Below the pieces are notes generated by a model, which searched no databases, was not told the DNA's origin, and saw only the letters and a program-made list of their open reading frames with translations. The translations under genes and the position numbers were made by a program. From Planctomycetota bacterium (GTDB lineage: Bacteria > Planctomycetota > Planctomycetia > Gemmatales > Gemmataceae), in contig JAIOPV010000147.1 of NCBI GenBank assembly GCA_021413735.1, forward strand, positions 1-64,000: a DNA stretch of 64,000 nt, written 5' to 3'. This document shows positions 26,592 to 34,639 of this stretch, piece after piece; position 1 is the first letter of the stretch; every line of letters starts with the position of its first letter.

Positions 26592-26743
26592 GTTTTCGCC
26601 CTCTCCCCTTGCGGGAGAGGGTGGCCGCGCTTCGCGGACGGGTGAGGGGTAAAAGCTCAACCGTTGTTAAAGTTCACCCCTAACCCGCTCGCAAAGCCTC
26701 GCTGCCTGAAGCAAAAAATCCCGCAAGGGGAGAGGGCGAAAAC
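26592..26743. repeat. Large CCCTCTCCCC-type inverted repeat between DUF4129 and DUF4350 genes
   Basis: A perfect 25-base terminal inverted repeat (left arm GTTTTCGCCCTCTCCCCTTG) encloses about 100 bases with further internal pairing (GGTGAGGGGT against ACCCCTAACC). It starts nine bases after the DUF4129 stop and fills most of the 200-base gap to the next gene. It is the same family as the repeat inside the haem/ThuA gene. Confidence 0.85.
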
Positions 26744-26783
26744 AAAAGCCACTGATGCTGATTTGGTTTAACTCCGGGTGTGC

Positions 26784-27962
26784 ATGTCCACTCCAACCCC
26801 CGATCCTCCTGACGACAGCGCGCCACCGCCGACGTCCCGCCTCTGGTGGGCAACGCCGGCCGTTGGGATGGTGCTGTTGGCACTCTTCGGCATGCTGTTC
26901 GGCGGCGGTCCCGAAAAGGTGGACTACGGCACCAGCTACGACGCCTCCGACACCGGGTTCCGTGGCGTTTACTTACTCCTTGAGGAGCTGAAATATCCCG
27001 TCGAGCGGTCACGCCGATCGAGCGGCGGCGAGGTGCGATGGGTGCTCTTCCCAACCAAGAGCGAAGCGAAAGATGCTGTCGAACTCGATGCCTGGGTCAA
27101 GCGTGGCGGAACTCTGCTTCTCGCGGTAAACGATCCAAGTCTCGCCAAGCATCTCGGGCTGCAAGTGACGGTCGAGAACCCCCGGATGCGAGGAATCACT
27201 GACAAGGGCACGCAGTATTCCGCCGAAGCGCCGGATGTCAGTTCCTTGTACGCCGACGACACCAGGGTGAATGGCCCACGCGGCGGCCGACCGTGGGGCA
27301 AGATCGACGGCCAACCGCTCATCACAATCTACCCACAAGGTCGCGGCGAAATCTGGCTCGTGAATCGTCCGGATATCTTCACCAACGCAAACCTTCACGG
27401 CGGCGCAGATAACCAGATTCTCGCGTGCCGACTCGCTGAGGCGATGCTGCGTGCCAAGCCCGGTAGTCGTCTCTCGTTCGACGAATACACGCACGGACTT
27501 CGCGACCGCCCGGACCTGATGGAGTTGCTGTTCAAGCCTCCGGTTCTCGGCGTCACGCTGGAGTTGCTGCTTCTTACGGCATTGGCACTGTGGCACTACG
27601 GTTGTCGGTTCGGGGAGGTCCGACCGGTGCCGCCGCCTGCTCGCCGCTCGAAGGAAGAGTTCCTCGACGCGATGGCCGAACTGCTCACCCGCAAGGGCGA
27701 TCGCATCGAGGCGTTCCTAACTGTTCGCGATGATTTCCTGCGACGGCTCGAAGCGAATCTCGGTCTTCCGGTCGGGCATCCCATCGAACAGACCGCGCGC
27801 GAAGCGGCACGCCGCCGTGGGGTCAATGAGGCATTGCTTTTGGAATTGCTCACTGCGGAGTCACCACCCGAGGGCAGAGGGCCGGTGGCCTTCCTCGCCG
27901 CATTACACCAGTTGGAAACCTTATCGAATGAATGCTTACAGTCCGGACGCCGGGCTCGCTAA
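26784..27962 (+). CDS. DUF4350 domain-containing membrane protein
   Basis: 392 residues from the ATG at 26784 (a GTG six bases upstream is possible). It has a helix near residues 20-40 (WWATPAVGMVLLALFGMLFG), then the DUF4350 region: DYGTSYDASDTGFRGVYLLL, LDAWVKRGGTLLLAVND, FDEYTHGLRDRPDLMELL, and a second helix around VTLELLLLTALALWHYG. The cytosolic C-terminal part is helical (RKGDRIEAFLTVRDDFLRRL). DUF4350 belongs to the MoxR/DUF58/DUF4129 neighbourhood. Its 3' end overlaps the MoxR gene by 35 bases, suggesting translational coupling. Confidence 0.85.
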   Translation: MSTPTPDPPDDSAPPPTSRLWWATPAVGMVLLALFGMLFGGGPEKVDYGTSYDASDTGFRGVYLLLEELKYPVERSRRSSGGEVRWVLFPTKSEAKDAVELDAWVKRGGTLLLAVNDPSLAKHLGLQVTVENPRMRGITDKGTQYSAEAPDVSSLYADDTRVNGPRGGRPWGKIDGQPLITIYPQGRGEIWLVNRPDIFTNANLHGGADNQILACRLAEAMLRAKPGSRLSFDEYTHGLRDRPDLMELLFKPPVLGVTLELLLLTALALWHYGCRFGEVRPVPPPARRSKEEFLDAMAELLTRKGDRIEAFLTVRDDFLRRLEANLGLPVGHPIEQTAREAARRRGVNEALLLELLTAESPPEGRGPVAFLAALHQLETLSNECLQSGRRAR

Positions 27963-28896
27963 CCTCTACGCGGCTGCTCGTCGAGAAATCGCGAAGGTGA
28001 TCGTCGGCCAGGATGCCCTGATCGAGCAAGTTCTCGTTTCGCTGTTCGCCGGTGGTCACGTTCTCATCGAGGGCGTTCCGGGCACCGCGAAGACGCTTCT
28101 GGTGCGAGTGATCGCCAGGCTCTTCGCCTGCGAATTCAAGCGTGTGCAGTTCACGCCCGACCTGATGCCGTCGGATGTCACCGGTACGAACGTGTTCGAT
28201 CCGCGCGATCAGTCGTTCCACTTTCGGCATGGTCCGATCTTCTCGCAACTCCTGCTCGGCGACGAAATCAACCGTGCCCCACCGAAGACGCAAGCCGCGC
28301 TGCTCGAAGCGATGCAAGAGCGGCAGGTGACCGTCGATGGCACTTCATATCGGTTGCCGGCGGTGTTCACAGTGTTCGCGACGCAGAACCCGGTCGAGCA
28401 AGAAGGAACGTATCGCCTTCCCGAGGCGCAGCTCGACCGCTTCATGATGAAGGTTCTCGCCGAGTACCCCGCCGAGGCCGAGGAAACGGAAATCTTGCGA
28501 GTCCACCAGCGAGGCATCCGCGTTGAAGACCTCGACCGCTTCGGGTTGGTTGCAGTTGGTGGCGAAAAGGAGTTGCTTGCGGCCCAGGAAGAGATTCGCG
28601 AGCGCACCATTCGCGATGAAGTCCTGGGGTACATTTCTCGGCTCGTGCGCAGCACCCGCGAAAATGCCAAGGTGGAAGTTGGGGCGAGTCCGCGTGCGGG
28701 CTTGATGGTGCTGACCGCTGCGAAAGCTCGGGCTGCACTGCGTGGTCGGGCGCACGTTCTGCCCGATGACGTGAAGGGAATCGTGAAGCCTGTGCTGCGT
28801 CACCGGTTGATCCTGAAGCCGGGAGCCGAGGTGGATGGCTTCACGCCAGATGATGTCCTCGACGAAATCCTGGCACGCACGGAGATCCCGCGATGA
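27928..28896 (+). CDS. MoxR-family AAA+ ATPase
   Basis: 322 residues from the ATG at 27928 (MNAYSPDAG). Walker A is GVPGTAKT (residues 49-56), Walker B GDEINRAPPKTQ, and sensor 1 lies in FATQNPVEQEGTYRLP, then SPRAGLMVLTAAKARA and VLPDDVKGIV in the lid domain. MoxR ATPases act as chaperones that activate or insert cofactors into VWA-type partners; the following DUF58 protein is the expected partner. Coupled to both neighbours by overlapping ends (35 bases upstream, ATGA downstream). Confidence 0.95.
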   Translation: MNAYSPDAGLANLYAAARREIAKVIVGQDALIEQVLVSLFAGGHVLIEGVPGTAKTLLVRVIARLFACEFKRVQFTPDLMPSDVTGTNVFDPRDQSFHFRHGPIFSQLLLGDEINRAPPKTQAALLEAMQERQVTVDGTSYRLPAVFTVFATQNPVEQEGTYRLPEAQLDRFMMKVLAEYPAEAEETEILRVHQRGIRVEDLDRFGLVAVGGEKELLAAQEEIRERTIRDEVLGYISRLVRSTRENAKVEVGASPRAGLMVLTAAKARAALRGRAHVLPDDVKGIVKPVLRHRLILKPGAEVDGFTPDDVLDEILARTEIPR

Positions 28897-30209
28897 TGCC
28901 GGTTCCTTCGGCTCGCATGGTGGGAATCGTCGCGGCGATCAGCGTGGCATCATCGGGGCTGATCGTGTTCCCCGAAGCGTGGCCGGTGCTGCTCGTCGCG
29001 AATCTGGTCGTGGTACTCACGGCGCTGCTCGATCTTATCATCACGCCGCGACCGAGCGTTTTGCGGGCAACCCGTGTGGCTCCCGATCGATTGTCGGTTC
29101 AGAAGGAACACACGATTGAGTTGCGTGTTTCGAACACTTCGGGGGTGCGGTTGCGTGTTCGACTTCGCGACGGCGTTCCCCTCGGATTCGTGGCTAGCGA
29201 TACGGAGTTGGCAGGGTGGGTGCCGTCGCGTGGCGAGCGACAATGGAAATACGCGATCACAGCGAACGCCCGGGGTCGGTTCGTGTGGGGACCGATCTCC
29301 ATGCGGTACCGTTCGCTTCTCGGTCTGTGGGATCGCGGAACCAAGGAACCCGCCAGCGGCGACTCTCGCGTGTATCCGAACATGTCGCTGCTGGAGAAGT
29401 ATCAACTGCTCGCACGGTCGGATCGACTTGCCGCGTTGGGCATTCGAAGGGTGCGGGCTCGCGGTGCTTCGACTGAGTTCGAGTCACTTCGCGATTACAC
29501 GTTCGGCGACGACACCCGGCAAATGGACTGGAAAGCAACCGCTCGCCGTGGTCGGCTCATCGTCCGCAACCGCGAGACTGAGCGGAACCAGACGGTGTTG
29601 CTGTTGCTCGATTGCGGACGGCTGATGAACGCCACGGAGGGCGGCATCTCGAAGCTCGATCACGCGGTGACAGCGGCGTTGCTGTTGGCGCACGTCGCGC
29701 TCGCTCGTGGCGATCGTGTGGGCTTGTGTACGTTCTCGGGCAAGGTTCACTCCTGGCTAACCCCTCGCGGACACCTCGCCCAAAACCGACTGATTAGCGA
29801 GGCACTTTACGACCTTCGTGGCGACTTCACCGAGAGCGATCACGGGCGCTGCATGAAGTTCGTTGCGGCGAGGCATCCGAAGCGATCGCTACTCGTGGTG
29901 CTGACCGATTTCGTGGATGCCACAACCTCGGCGGAAATGGTCGCGCATCTCGATCTCGCGGCACGTCGGCATGTCGTGCTTTTCGCGGCGTTGAAGGATG
30001 CGTTCATCGAGCGTGCGGCTCACTCAGATCCGCAGACCGATCGTGAAGGTTTTCGGAAGGCTGCCGCAGTGGATTTACTGCGCGAACGGCAGGAGGTTCT
30101 GGAGAGGATTCGCCATTCGGGTGGGTTCGTGATTGATGCCGAGCCAGGAAACGTGACCCCGCCGATGATCAACACCTATCTCGAAGTGATGCTCGGCGGC
30201 TTGCTGTGA
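28893..30209 (+). CDS. DUF58 domain-containing (VWA-like) protein
   Basis: 438 residues. Two helices near the N-terminus (ISVASSGLIVFPEAWPVLL and the following NLVVVLTALLDLII) anchor it. The DUF58 core shows GPISMRYRSLLGLWDRG, then the signature FESLRDYTFGDDTRQMDWKA, with a VWA-like fold after it (TVLLLLDCGRLMN, a possible degenerate MIDAS, and SLLVVLTDFVDATTSAEM). The start overlaps the MoxR stop (ATGA). DUF58 proteins partner MoxR ATPases. The stop is followed by repeat copy 6. Confidence 0.93.
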   Translation: MMPVPSARMVGIVAAISVASSGLIVFPEAWPVLLVANLVVVLTALLDLIITPRPSVLRATRVAPDRLSVQKEHTIELRVSNTSGVRLRVRLRDGVPLGFVASDTELAGWVPSRGERQWKYAITANARGRFVWGPISMRYRSLLGLWDRGTKEPASGDSRVYPNMSLLEKYQLLARSDRLAALGIRRVRARGASTEFESLRDYTFGDDTRQMDWKATARRGRLIVRNRETERNQTVLLLLDCGRLMNATEGGISKLDHAVTAALLLAHVALARGDRVGLCTFSGKVHSWLTPRGHLAQNRLISEALYDLRGDFTESDHGRCMKFVAARHPKRSLLVVLTDFVDATTSAEMVAHLDLAARRHVVLFAALKDAFIERAAHSDPQTDREGFRKAAAVDLLRERQEVLERIRHSGGFVIDAEPGNVTPPMINTYLEVMLGGLL

Positions 30210-30220
30210 GGAACAGGTAT

Positions 30221-30269
30221 TTGCCGCTTGCGGCGTCGCGCTCCGATTGACGCTACGCTGCAAGCGGCA
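30221..30269. repeat. Palindromic repeat, CGCTTGCGGCG family, copy 6
   Basis: The left arm TTTGCCGCTTGCGGCGTCGCG faces CGCTACGCTGCAAGCGGC. It lies between convergent stops (DUF58 at 30209, SpoIIM-like at 30253) and overlaps the last codons and stop of the latter, so the final residues VPLAA of that protein are repeat-encoded. Confidence 0.9.
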
Positions 30270-31278
30270 CACTTCGTTCGTGGCCAAGCAGTCCGGCGTA
30301 CAACGCAAAGATCACACCGGTGCCGATCGCGACCGACCAGCGAACCGTCACCCCGAAGTGCGGCGTCACGAACGCTTCGATGATCCCCGCGACCACCAGC
30401 ATTAACACCGACCCTGCCAGCAATCCGAAAGCGTCGCCCGCAGCCGCACGGTAAGCGTCGGAGCGTGTCATGCGACCCGGAGCGAAGATCGCCCACCCCA
30501 GACGCAATCCTCCCGCTGAGGCGATGCAAATCGCCGACAATTCCAGCACGCCGTGCGTCATAATCATGGAATAGAAGCCGACAAAGTAGCCACCGTTCCA
30601 GACGAGCCCCGAAAGCGTGCCCAGCATTCGGCCGTTGGAGATCAACAGCAAGATCCCAAGTACGCAACCCGCAGCTCCGAGTGCGAACCCAAAAATCGCC
30701 ACCTTCACGTTATTTCCGATGATCTGTGCCGCGACTAGCGGGCTTTCGGATACCTTGAATGTGAAGTTCCCGCGGTACTCTCCCTCCTGCTTCTCCAACC
30801 GCAGGTTCTCGTACTCGACCGTCTGCTCGTCGAACAATGAATACGCCAACTCCGGACTCCGGATCACCGCGAGTGCCGACGCCAGACTCGTGAGGAAAAA
30901 CACCGCTGTCGCAGCCCCAACGTACTTCCAGTTTCGCCGAAGGAGCTTCGGAAAGCCGGTAACCACGAACGTCAGCAGTGGCCAGAGAGTGATCTGTTTG
31001 GCTGCGTAAACTTGACCGTGCGTCCTCGCGACCAGCGAGTTCAGATACAGCAGCACGCTCGGATCGTCGCCGCTGGCGCGAGCTTGCGAGAGGTCGATGG
31101 TCACCTGCCGATAGAGCCGACAGAGTTGCTTGACCTCTTCAACGCTGAGCGAACGCACTCCGCCCTTCGTGGTAAGATCGAGCAGAGTCGAGAGTTCATC
31201 CCAGCGACGGCGACGGTTGGAGCGGATGACAGTCTCCCGTGAGAAGTACGGGTTAACGGACAGGCCAGATTCTACCAT
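30253..31278 (-). CDS. Stage II sporulation protein M-like membrane protein
   Basis: 341 residues from the start at 31278 (MVESGLSVNPYFSRETVI). The SpoIIM/DUF95-like pattern is a cytosolic helical N-terminus (RWDELSTLLDLTT, LYRQVTIDLSQARA), then several membrane segments including AIFGFALGAAGCVLGILLLI and the conserved NGGYFVGFYSMIMTHGVLEL containing the HGVLE motif. Planctomycetes of this type do not sporulate; the family goes with MoxR clusters and RDD proteins. It is divergent from the RDD gene, with 17 bases between start codons. Confidence 0.85.
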   Translation of the reverse strand: MVESGLSVNPYFSRETVIRSNRRRRWDELSTLLDLTTKGGVRSLSVEEVKQLCRLYRQVTIDLSQARASGDDPSVLLYLNSLVARTHGQVYAAKQITLWPLLTFVVTGFPKLLRRNWKYVGAATAVFFLTSLASALAVIRSPELAYSLFDEQTVEYENLRLEKQEGEYRGNFTFKVSESPLVAAQIIGNNVKVAIFGFALGAAGCVLGILLLISNGRMLGTLSGLVWNGGYFVGFYSMIMTHGVLELSAICIASAGGLRLGWAIFAPGRMTRSDAYRAAAGDAFGLLAGSVLMLVVAGIIEAFVTPHFGVTVRWSVAIGTGVIFALYAGLLGHERSVPLAA

Positions 31279-31295
31279 CTGGGGAGGGTGTCGGC

Positions 31296-32114
31296 ATGCG
31301 GTGGACGGACGAAATGCGGATCGAAACGCCCGAGCAGATCGAGGTCGATCTGGAACTCGCCGGCCTCGGTTCACGGTTCCTCGCGCAACTGATCGACTGG
31401 TGCTGGAAACTCTTCATCACATTCATACTCGGGGTGTTAGCGGCGATTATCGCGGGGTTGGCCGGGTTTGGCGGTCGCGGCGGTCGTGGTCGCGGAGACG
31501 ACCTGTTCGACAACCCGCCCGCACTGGTCATTGCTGTGGTGATCGCTGCGATCTACATCATCTGGTTCACTTACGGCGTCTTCTTCGAGATCCGTTGGAA
31601 CGGTCAGACACCGGGCAAGCGTGCGGCTGGCATTCGTGTGATTCAGGTTGGCGGCGCACCGTTGGACTTTCGCACGGCAGGCATCCGAAACCTGATGGCA
31701 GTGGCGGATTTCATTCCGGTCTTCTACATCCTCGGGGCGGTGCTCATCCTGCTGACAGATCGCAAGCAGCGGCTCGGCGACCTCGCGGCAGGCACAATCG
31801 TCGTCCGCGAACGCGCCGAGATTCTAGGGCCAGACTCGACGGACGAACTGACCGAACACGCAACGGGGGAGTATCGGTTTACGCCGTTGCAACTATCGGC
31901 GCTGACACGGAACGACCGCATGGTGATTCGCGAATTCTTGCGGCGATACGACGGCATGGATCGTCGGAGCTGGCAACGGCTCGCTCAGAAGATGGCCGAC
32001 ACGTTCGTGCAGAAGACGGGGTACGAACTGACGGACTATCTGGATGGCACCGATGCGCGTGCGTTTCTGGCGTCGCTATTGCGTGATCTCGACGAGAAGT
32101 TACGGCACGACTGA
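31296..32114 (+). CDS. RDD family membrane protein
   Basis: 272 residues. The RDD domain spans about residues 20-165: GSRFLAQLIDWCWKLF with the defining Arg and Asp (R27, D34), a Gly/Arg-rich cytosolic loop (GFGGRGGRGRGDD), then NGQTPGKRAAGIRVIQVGG and DRKQRLGDLAAGTIVV. The last 90 residues form a soluble helical tail. RDD proteins are small multi-spanning proteins proposed as transport-related. The pairing with SpoIIM and MoxR/DUF58 is a conserved neighbourhood, so it probably works with them. Confidence 0.88.
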   Translation: MRWTDEMRIETPEQIEVDLELAGLGSRFLAQLIDWCWKLFITFILGVLAAIIAGLAGFGGRGGRGRGDDLFDNPPALVIAVVIAAIYIIWFTYGVFFEIRWNGQTPGKRAAGIRVIQVGGAPLDFRTAGIRNLMAVADFIPVFYILGAVLILLTDRKQRLGDLAAGTIVVRERAEILGPDSTDELTEHATGEYRFTPLQLSALTRNDRMVIREFLRRYDGMDRRSWQRLAQKMADTFVQKTGYELTDYLDGTDARAFLASLLRDLDEKLRHD

Positions 32115-32153
32115 CACACGAACCCGATGAAACTGTCTGTTGAGGTGGCACAG

Positions 32154-32236
32154 CCATTCTTGTAGGGCCGGCTGAGCCGGCCTTCTCAAACGCGACCGCC
32201 TCAGCCGGCCCGACGAACTACAGACATTCTTGTCTC
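32154..32236. repeat. GTAGGnCCGGCT-family inverted repeat
   Basis: The left arm GTAGGGCCGGCTGAGCCGG and right arm CGCCTCAGCCGGCCC (ending CGACGAACTAC) pair around an AC-rich loop. A repeated CATTCTTGT flanks it on both sides (32155 and 32225), possibly a target duplication or an extra part of the element. It lies between the convergent stops of the RDD and YggS genes. Confidence 0.75.
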
Positions 32237-32250
32237 TGCGGGTGCACGGA

Positions 32251-32946
32251 TCAGGCTGTGCCAAGCCCTTCAAACAGCGTCGTGCCGATTCGCACGAGCG
32301 TCGCGCCTTCTTCTACTGCGACCTCGAAGTCGCCGCTCATTCCCATCGATAGTTCCGGCAACGCCAACCCCGTGCGGAGTCGCAGAGCGTCTCGCAGTTG
32401 CCGCAACTCCGCGAACGTTGGGCGGGCGTCTTCCGGGTTGTCGGAATATGCCGCCATCGTCATCAGGCCGCGAAGCGTGACGCCAGTGAGTGACAACGCC
32501 TTGTCACTCACGGCAGGCACCGCGTCCGGTGAGAAGCCGCCTTTGGCGGCTTCTCGACTGCAATTCACTTCCAGCAGCATCGGCACCGGCACGCCGCGTT
32601 TGCTGCCGAACTCCGCCAGCGACTCCAGCACACGTTCCGAATCGACGGAATGCATCAGCGTGACGAGCGGAAGCGTGCGGTCGAGCTTGTTTCGTTGAAG
32701 GTGCCCGATGAAATGCCAGCGTGCGGTTGGCACTGCCACGGCTTTCTTCCACAGTTCTTGCGGTCGGCTCTCGCCCATGTCGAGCGTTCCGAGTTCCGCA
32801 ACGATTGCAGCCACTTCGGGGGATGTGGTTTTGGTCACCGCGATCAGCGTGACGCTCGACGGATCACGGCCCACTCGGCGACATGCGCCTGCGATGCGAC
32901 CGCAGACAGTCGTGAGGCGTTCGGCGAGTATAGTTCGCGTGTCCAT
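32251..32946 (-). CDS. yggS: YggS-family PLP-binding protein
   Basis: 231 residues, standard YggS/PLPBP size, a cytosolic PLP-homeostasis protein with an alanine-racemase N-domain fold. The PLP-lysine lies in LIAVTKTTSPEVAA near the N-terminus; other signatures are RWHFIGHLQRNK, MLLEVNCSREAAKGGF, LSMGMSGDFEVAVEEGAT and LVRIGTTLFE. The start at 32946 (MDTRTILAERL) lies two bases from the end of the HIT gene, so the two are probably co-transcribed. Confidence 0.92.
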   Translation of the reverse strand: MDTRTILAERLTTVCGRIAGACRRVGRDPSSVTLIAVTKTTSPEVAAIVAELGTLDMGESRPQELWKKAVAVPTARWHFIGHLQRNKLDRTLPLVTLMHSVDSERVLESLAEFGSKRGVPVPMLLEVNCSREAAKGGFSPDAVPAVSDKALSLTGVTLRGLMTMAAYSDNPEDARPTFAELRQLRDALRLRTGLALPELSMGMSGDFEVAVEEGATLVRIGTTLFEGLGTA

Positions 32947-32948
32947 GT

Positions 32949-33293
32949 TCAGCCTGGGGGCCAAGCCATATCGCGACCACCGATCAGGTGAACGTGAAGG
33001 TGTGGCACCGTTTGCCCGCCGTGTTCGTTGCAATTCACGACAAGCCGATAACCCTTCGCCAATCCGAGTTCCTTCGCCAGCTTCACCGCGACCAACATGA
33101 GATGACCGAGCAAAGCCTCGTCCGCGTCGGTGATGTCATCGAGCGTGCGTATCACCTTCTTCGGGATCACGAGAACGTGCGTCGGGGCTTGCGGCCTCAC
33201 GTCGTGAAACGCCAGGCACTGATCGTCTTCGTAAGCGATCTTTGCTGGGATTGTTTTGTCGATGATCTTGAGGAAGATATTGTCGGCGAGCAT
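32949..33293 (-). CDS. HIT family protein (histidine triad hydrolase)
   Basis: 114 residues, typical HIT length. It has the N-terminal [30 protein letters not shown] in the middle, and the histidine triad HLHVHLIGG near the C-terminus, preceded by [12 protein letters not shown] proteins hydrolyse purine nucleoside phosphoramidates such as AMP-NH2 in the cytoplasm. The start at 33293 (MLADNIFL) is preferred to the longer frame at 33353. It is divergent from the RNase HII-like gene, with 63 bases between starts. Confidence 0.92.
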   Translation of the reverse strand: MLADNIFLKIIDKTIPAKIAYEDDQCLAFHDVRPQAPTHVLVIPKKVIRTLDDITDADEALLGHLMLVAVKLAKELGLAKGYRLVVNCNEHGGQTVPHLHVHLIGGRDMAWPPG

Positions 33294-33356
33294 GTGGGGT
33301 TCCTCGACCGCGGGGTGCGAGGTTACCATAGCGGACAAACAACAAGCGAGCAACGC

Positions 33357-34310
33357 ATGCCCTGGGTTGTGGGAATCGACGAAGCCGGTTACGGCCCGAA
33401 CCTCGGGCCGTTAGTGCAGTCCGCTGTCGCGATCCACTTACCGGAGAGCGATCTGGCGGGCTGGAAAACGCTGAAGCCCGTCGTGCGGCGCTGCGGAGAA
33501 AAGGGCGACGTCTGGCGAATGCTCGTTGATGACTCCAAGAAGGTCTACTCTCGCGGCGGCCTCGAAGACCTCGAATTCGCCATGCTGACTACCATTCCGT
33601 CGCTGCAAGAAACGCTCGGTCGGCTACTGCCTGCGATCACCCTTCCGTGGGTTCGCGGCGAACTCAACGCCGAAGCATGGTTCGATGCGAACGACACCAT
33701 TCCCGCTGTGAACGACCTCGAAAAGATCAATGCCTCTCGCACGGCGGTTGGCGATAACTGGGGCAAAATCCCAGCCGCGTTTGGACCGTTTCTCGCTGCT
33801 GTCACGCCGACGCCACGATTCAACCGCATCTGCGACGAATCAGGCTCGAAGGCTACCGTGCTGAGTCGCGGGTTCGTGGAACTGCTCGGTGGAGCGCTGC
33901 TGGAACTGCCGCATGACGACGACCCGATGATCGTGACGTGCGACAAGCAGGGCGGGCGGAACTTCTACGCCGGGATGATTCAGGAAGCGTTCCCCGATGG
34001 CTGGGTGATCGCGGAACGAGAAGCCCCGATCGAGAGTCGGTATCGCGTGGAGTTGCTGAGCCGCCCGGTGACGATCACGTTTCGACCGCGAGCCGATGGC
34101 GAAAGCGTGGCCGTCGCGCTGGCGTCGATGTTGTGCAAGTATCTCCGTGAAATCTGCATGAGGCAGTTCAACCGCTACTGGGCGACACACGTTCCGGGCA
34201 TCCAACCGACCGCTGGCTACCCCGTCGATGCGAAACGGTTCTTCGCCGAGATCGAGCCGTCAGTGCGGAAACTCGGACTCACCAACGACCAAGTCTGGCG
34301 GAAGAAGTGA
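33357..34310 (+). CDS. RNase HII-like ribonuclease
   Basis: 317 residues, clearly longer than the usual RNase HII of about 200. The N-terminal [19 protein letters not shown] is a variant of the RNase HII active-site motif (GIDEAGRGP), with the catalytic Asp and Glu intact. Also present are [12 protein letters not shown] (compare DSKKL), a third acidic motif in [16 protein letters not shown], and [20 protein letters not shown]. It probably cleaves RNA in RNA-DNA hybrids, but the Tyr instead of Arg and the insertions leave the specificity open. Other frames on both strands are shadows. Confidence 0.75.
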   Translation: MPWVVGIDEAGYGPNLGPLVQSAVAIHLPESDLAGWKTLKPVVRRCGEKGDVWRMLVDDSKKVYSRGGLEDLEFAMLTTIPSLQETLGRLLPAITLPWVRGELNAEAWFDANDTIPAVNDLEKINASRTAVGDNWGKIPAAFGPFLAAVTPTPRFNRICDESGSKATVLSRGFVELLGGALLELPHDDDPMIVTCDKQGGRNFYAGMIQEAFPDGWVIAEREAPIESRYRVELLSRPVTITFRPRADGESVAVALASMLCKYLREICMRQFNRYWATHVPGIQPTAGYPVDAKRFFAEIEPSVRKLGLTNDQVWRKK

Positions 34311-34639
34311 AGGTATAACGATGTGCGTATTTGATTCCGGGCGACTTCCCTACCCCACGTCCGGAACCAAGATTTCAGCCCCGGAACCACGTCATCTGTC
34401 CGGAAGAAAGTTAATCAGAACATCGCACGAGACGGCGGTGAGGTCGCATCTCGTGTCGTGGCCGTGTTTTGTGAGATAGTCGCTGGCCTACCCTTGCTTC
34501 GGTCAGCCAGCGGTCCACCCCGGAACTGTCCCGCTTCCACCCTTGAGTTGCCCTTTTTTCGCGTGGCGCTGGAATTTATACTCGTGGAGCGCGACGCCTT
34601 ACGTCGCAAAGGCAGGATGCCGGCCGCGGAAGGATCCAC
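34311..34639. other. Intergenic region with a repeat and a possible promoter
   Basis: The 329-base gap holds the reverse-oriented TTCCGGACG repeat (34335-34424). Beyond it, a TATACT at 34577-34582 could be a -10 element, though no convincing -35 lies 16-18 bases upstream. The RBS GGAAGGA precedes the next start. No further gene is visible. Confidence 0.5.
34335..34424 (-). repeat. TTCCGGACG-family repeat, copy 3 (reverse)
   Basis: The reverse complement of the copies at 22009 and 22138: reading the minus strand gives GATGTTCTGATTAACTTTCT, then TTCCGGACAGATGACGTGG and GGTTCCGGACGTGGGG. It follows the stop of the RNase HII-like gene by 24 bases. Confidence 0.8.

Noticed and set aside
34548-34582. 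Promoter TTGCCC with TATACT
   Set aside because: The spacing is 23 bases, too long for a sigma-70 promoter; only the -10-like element is mentioned.
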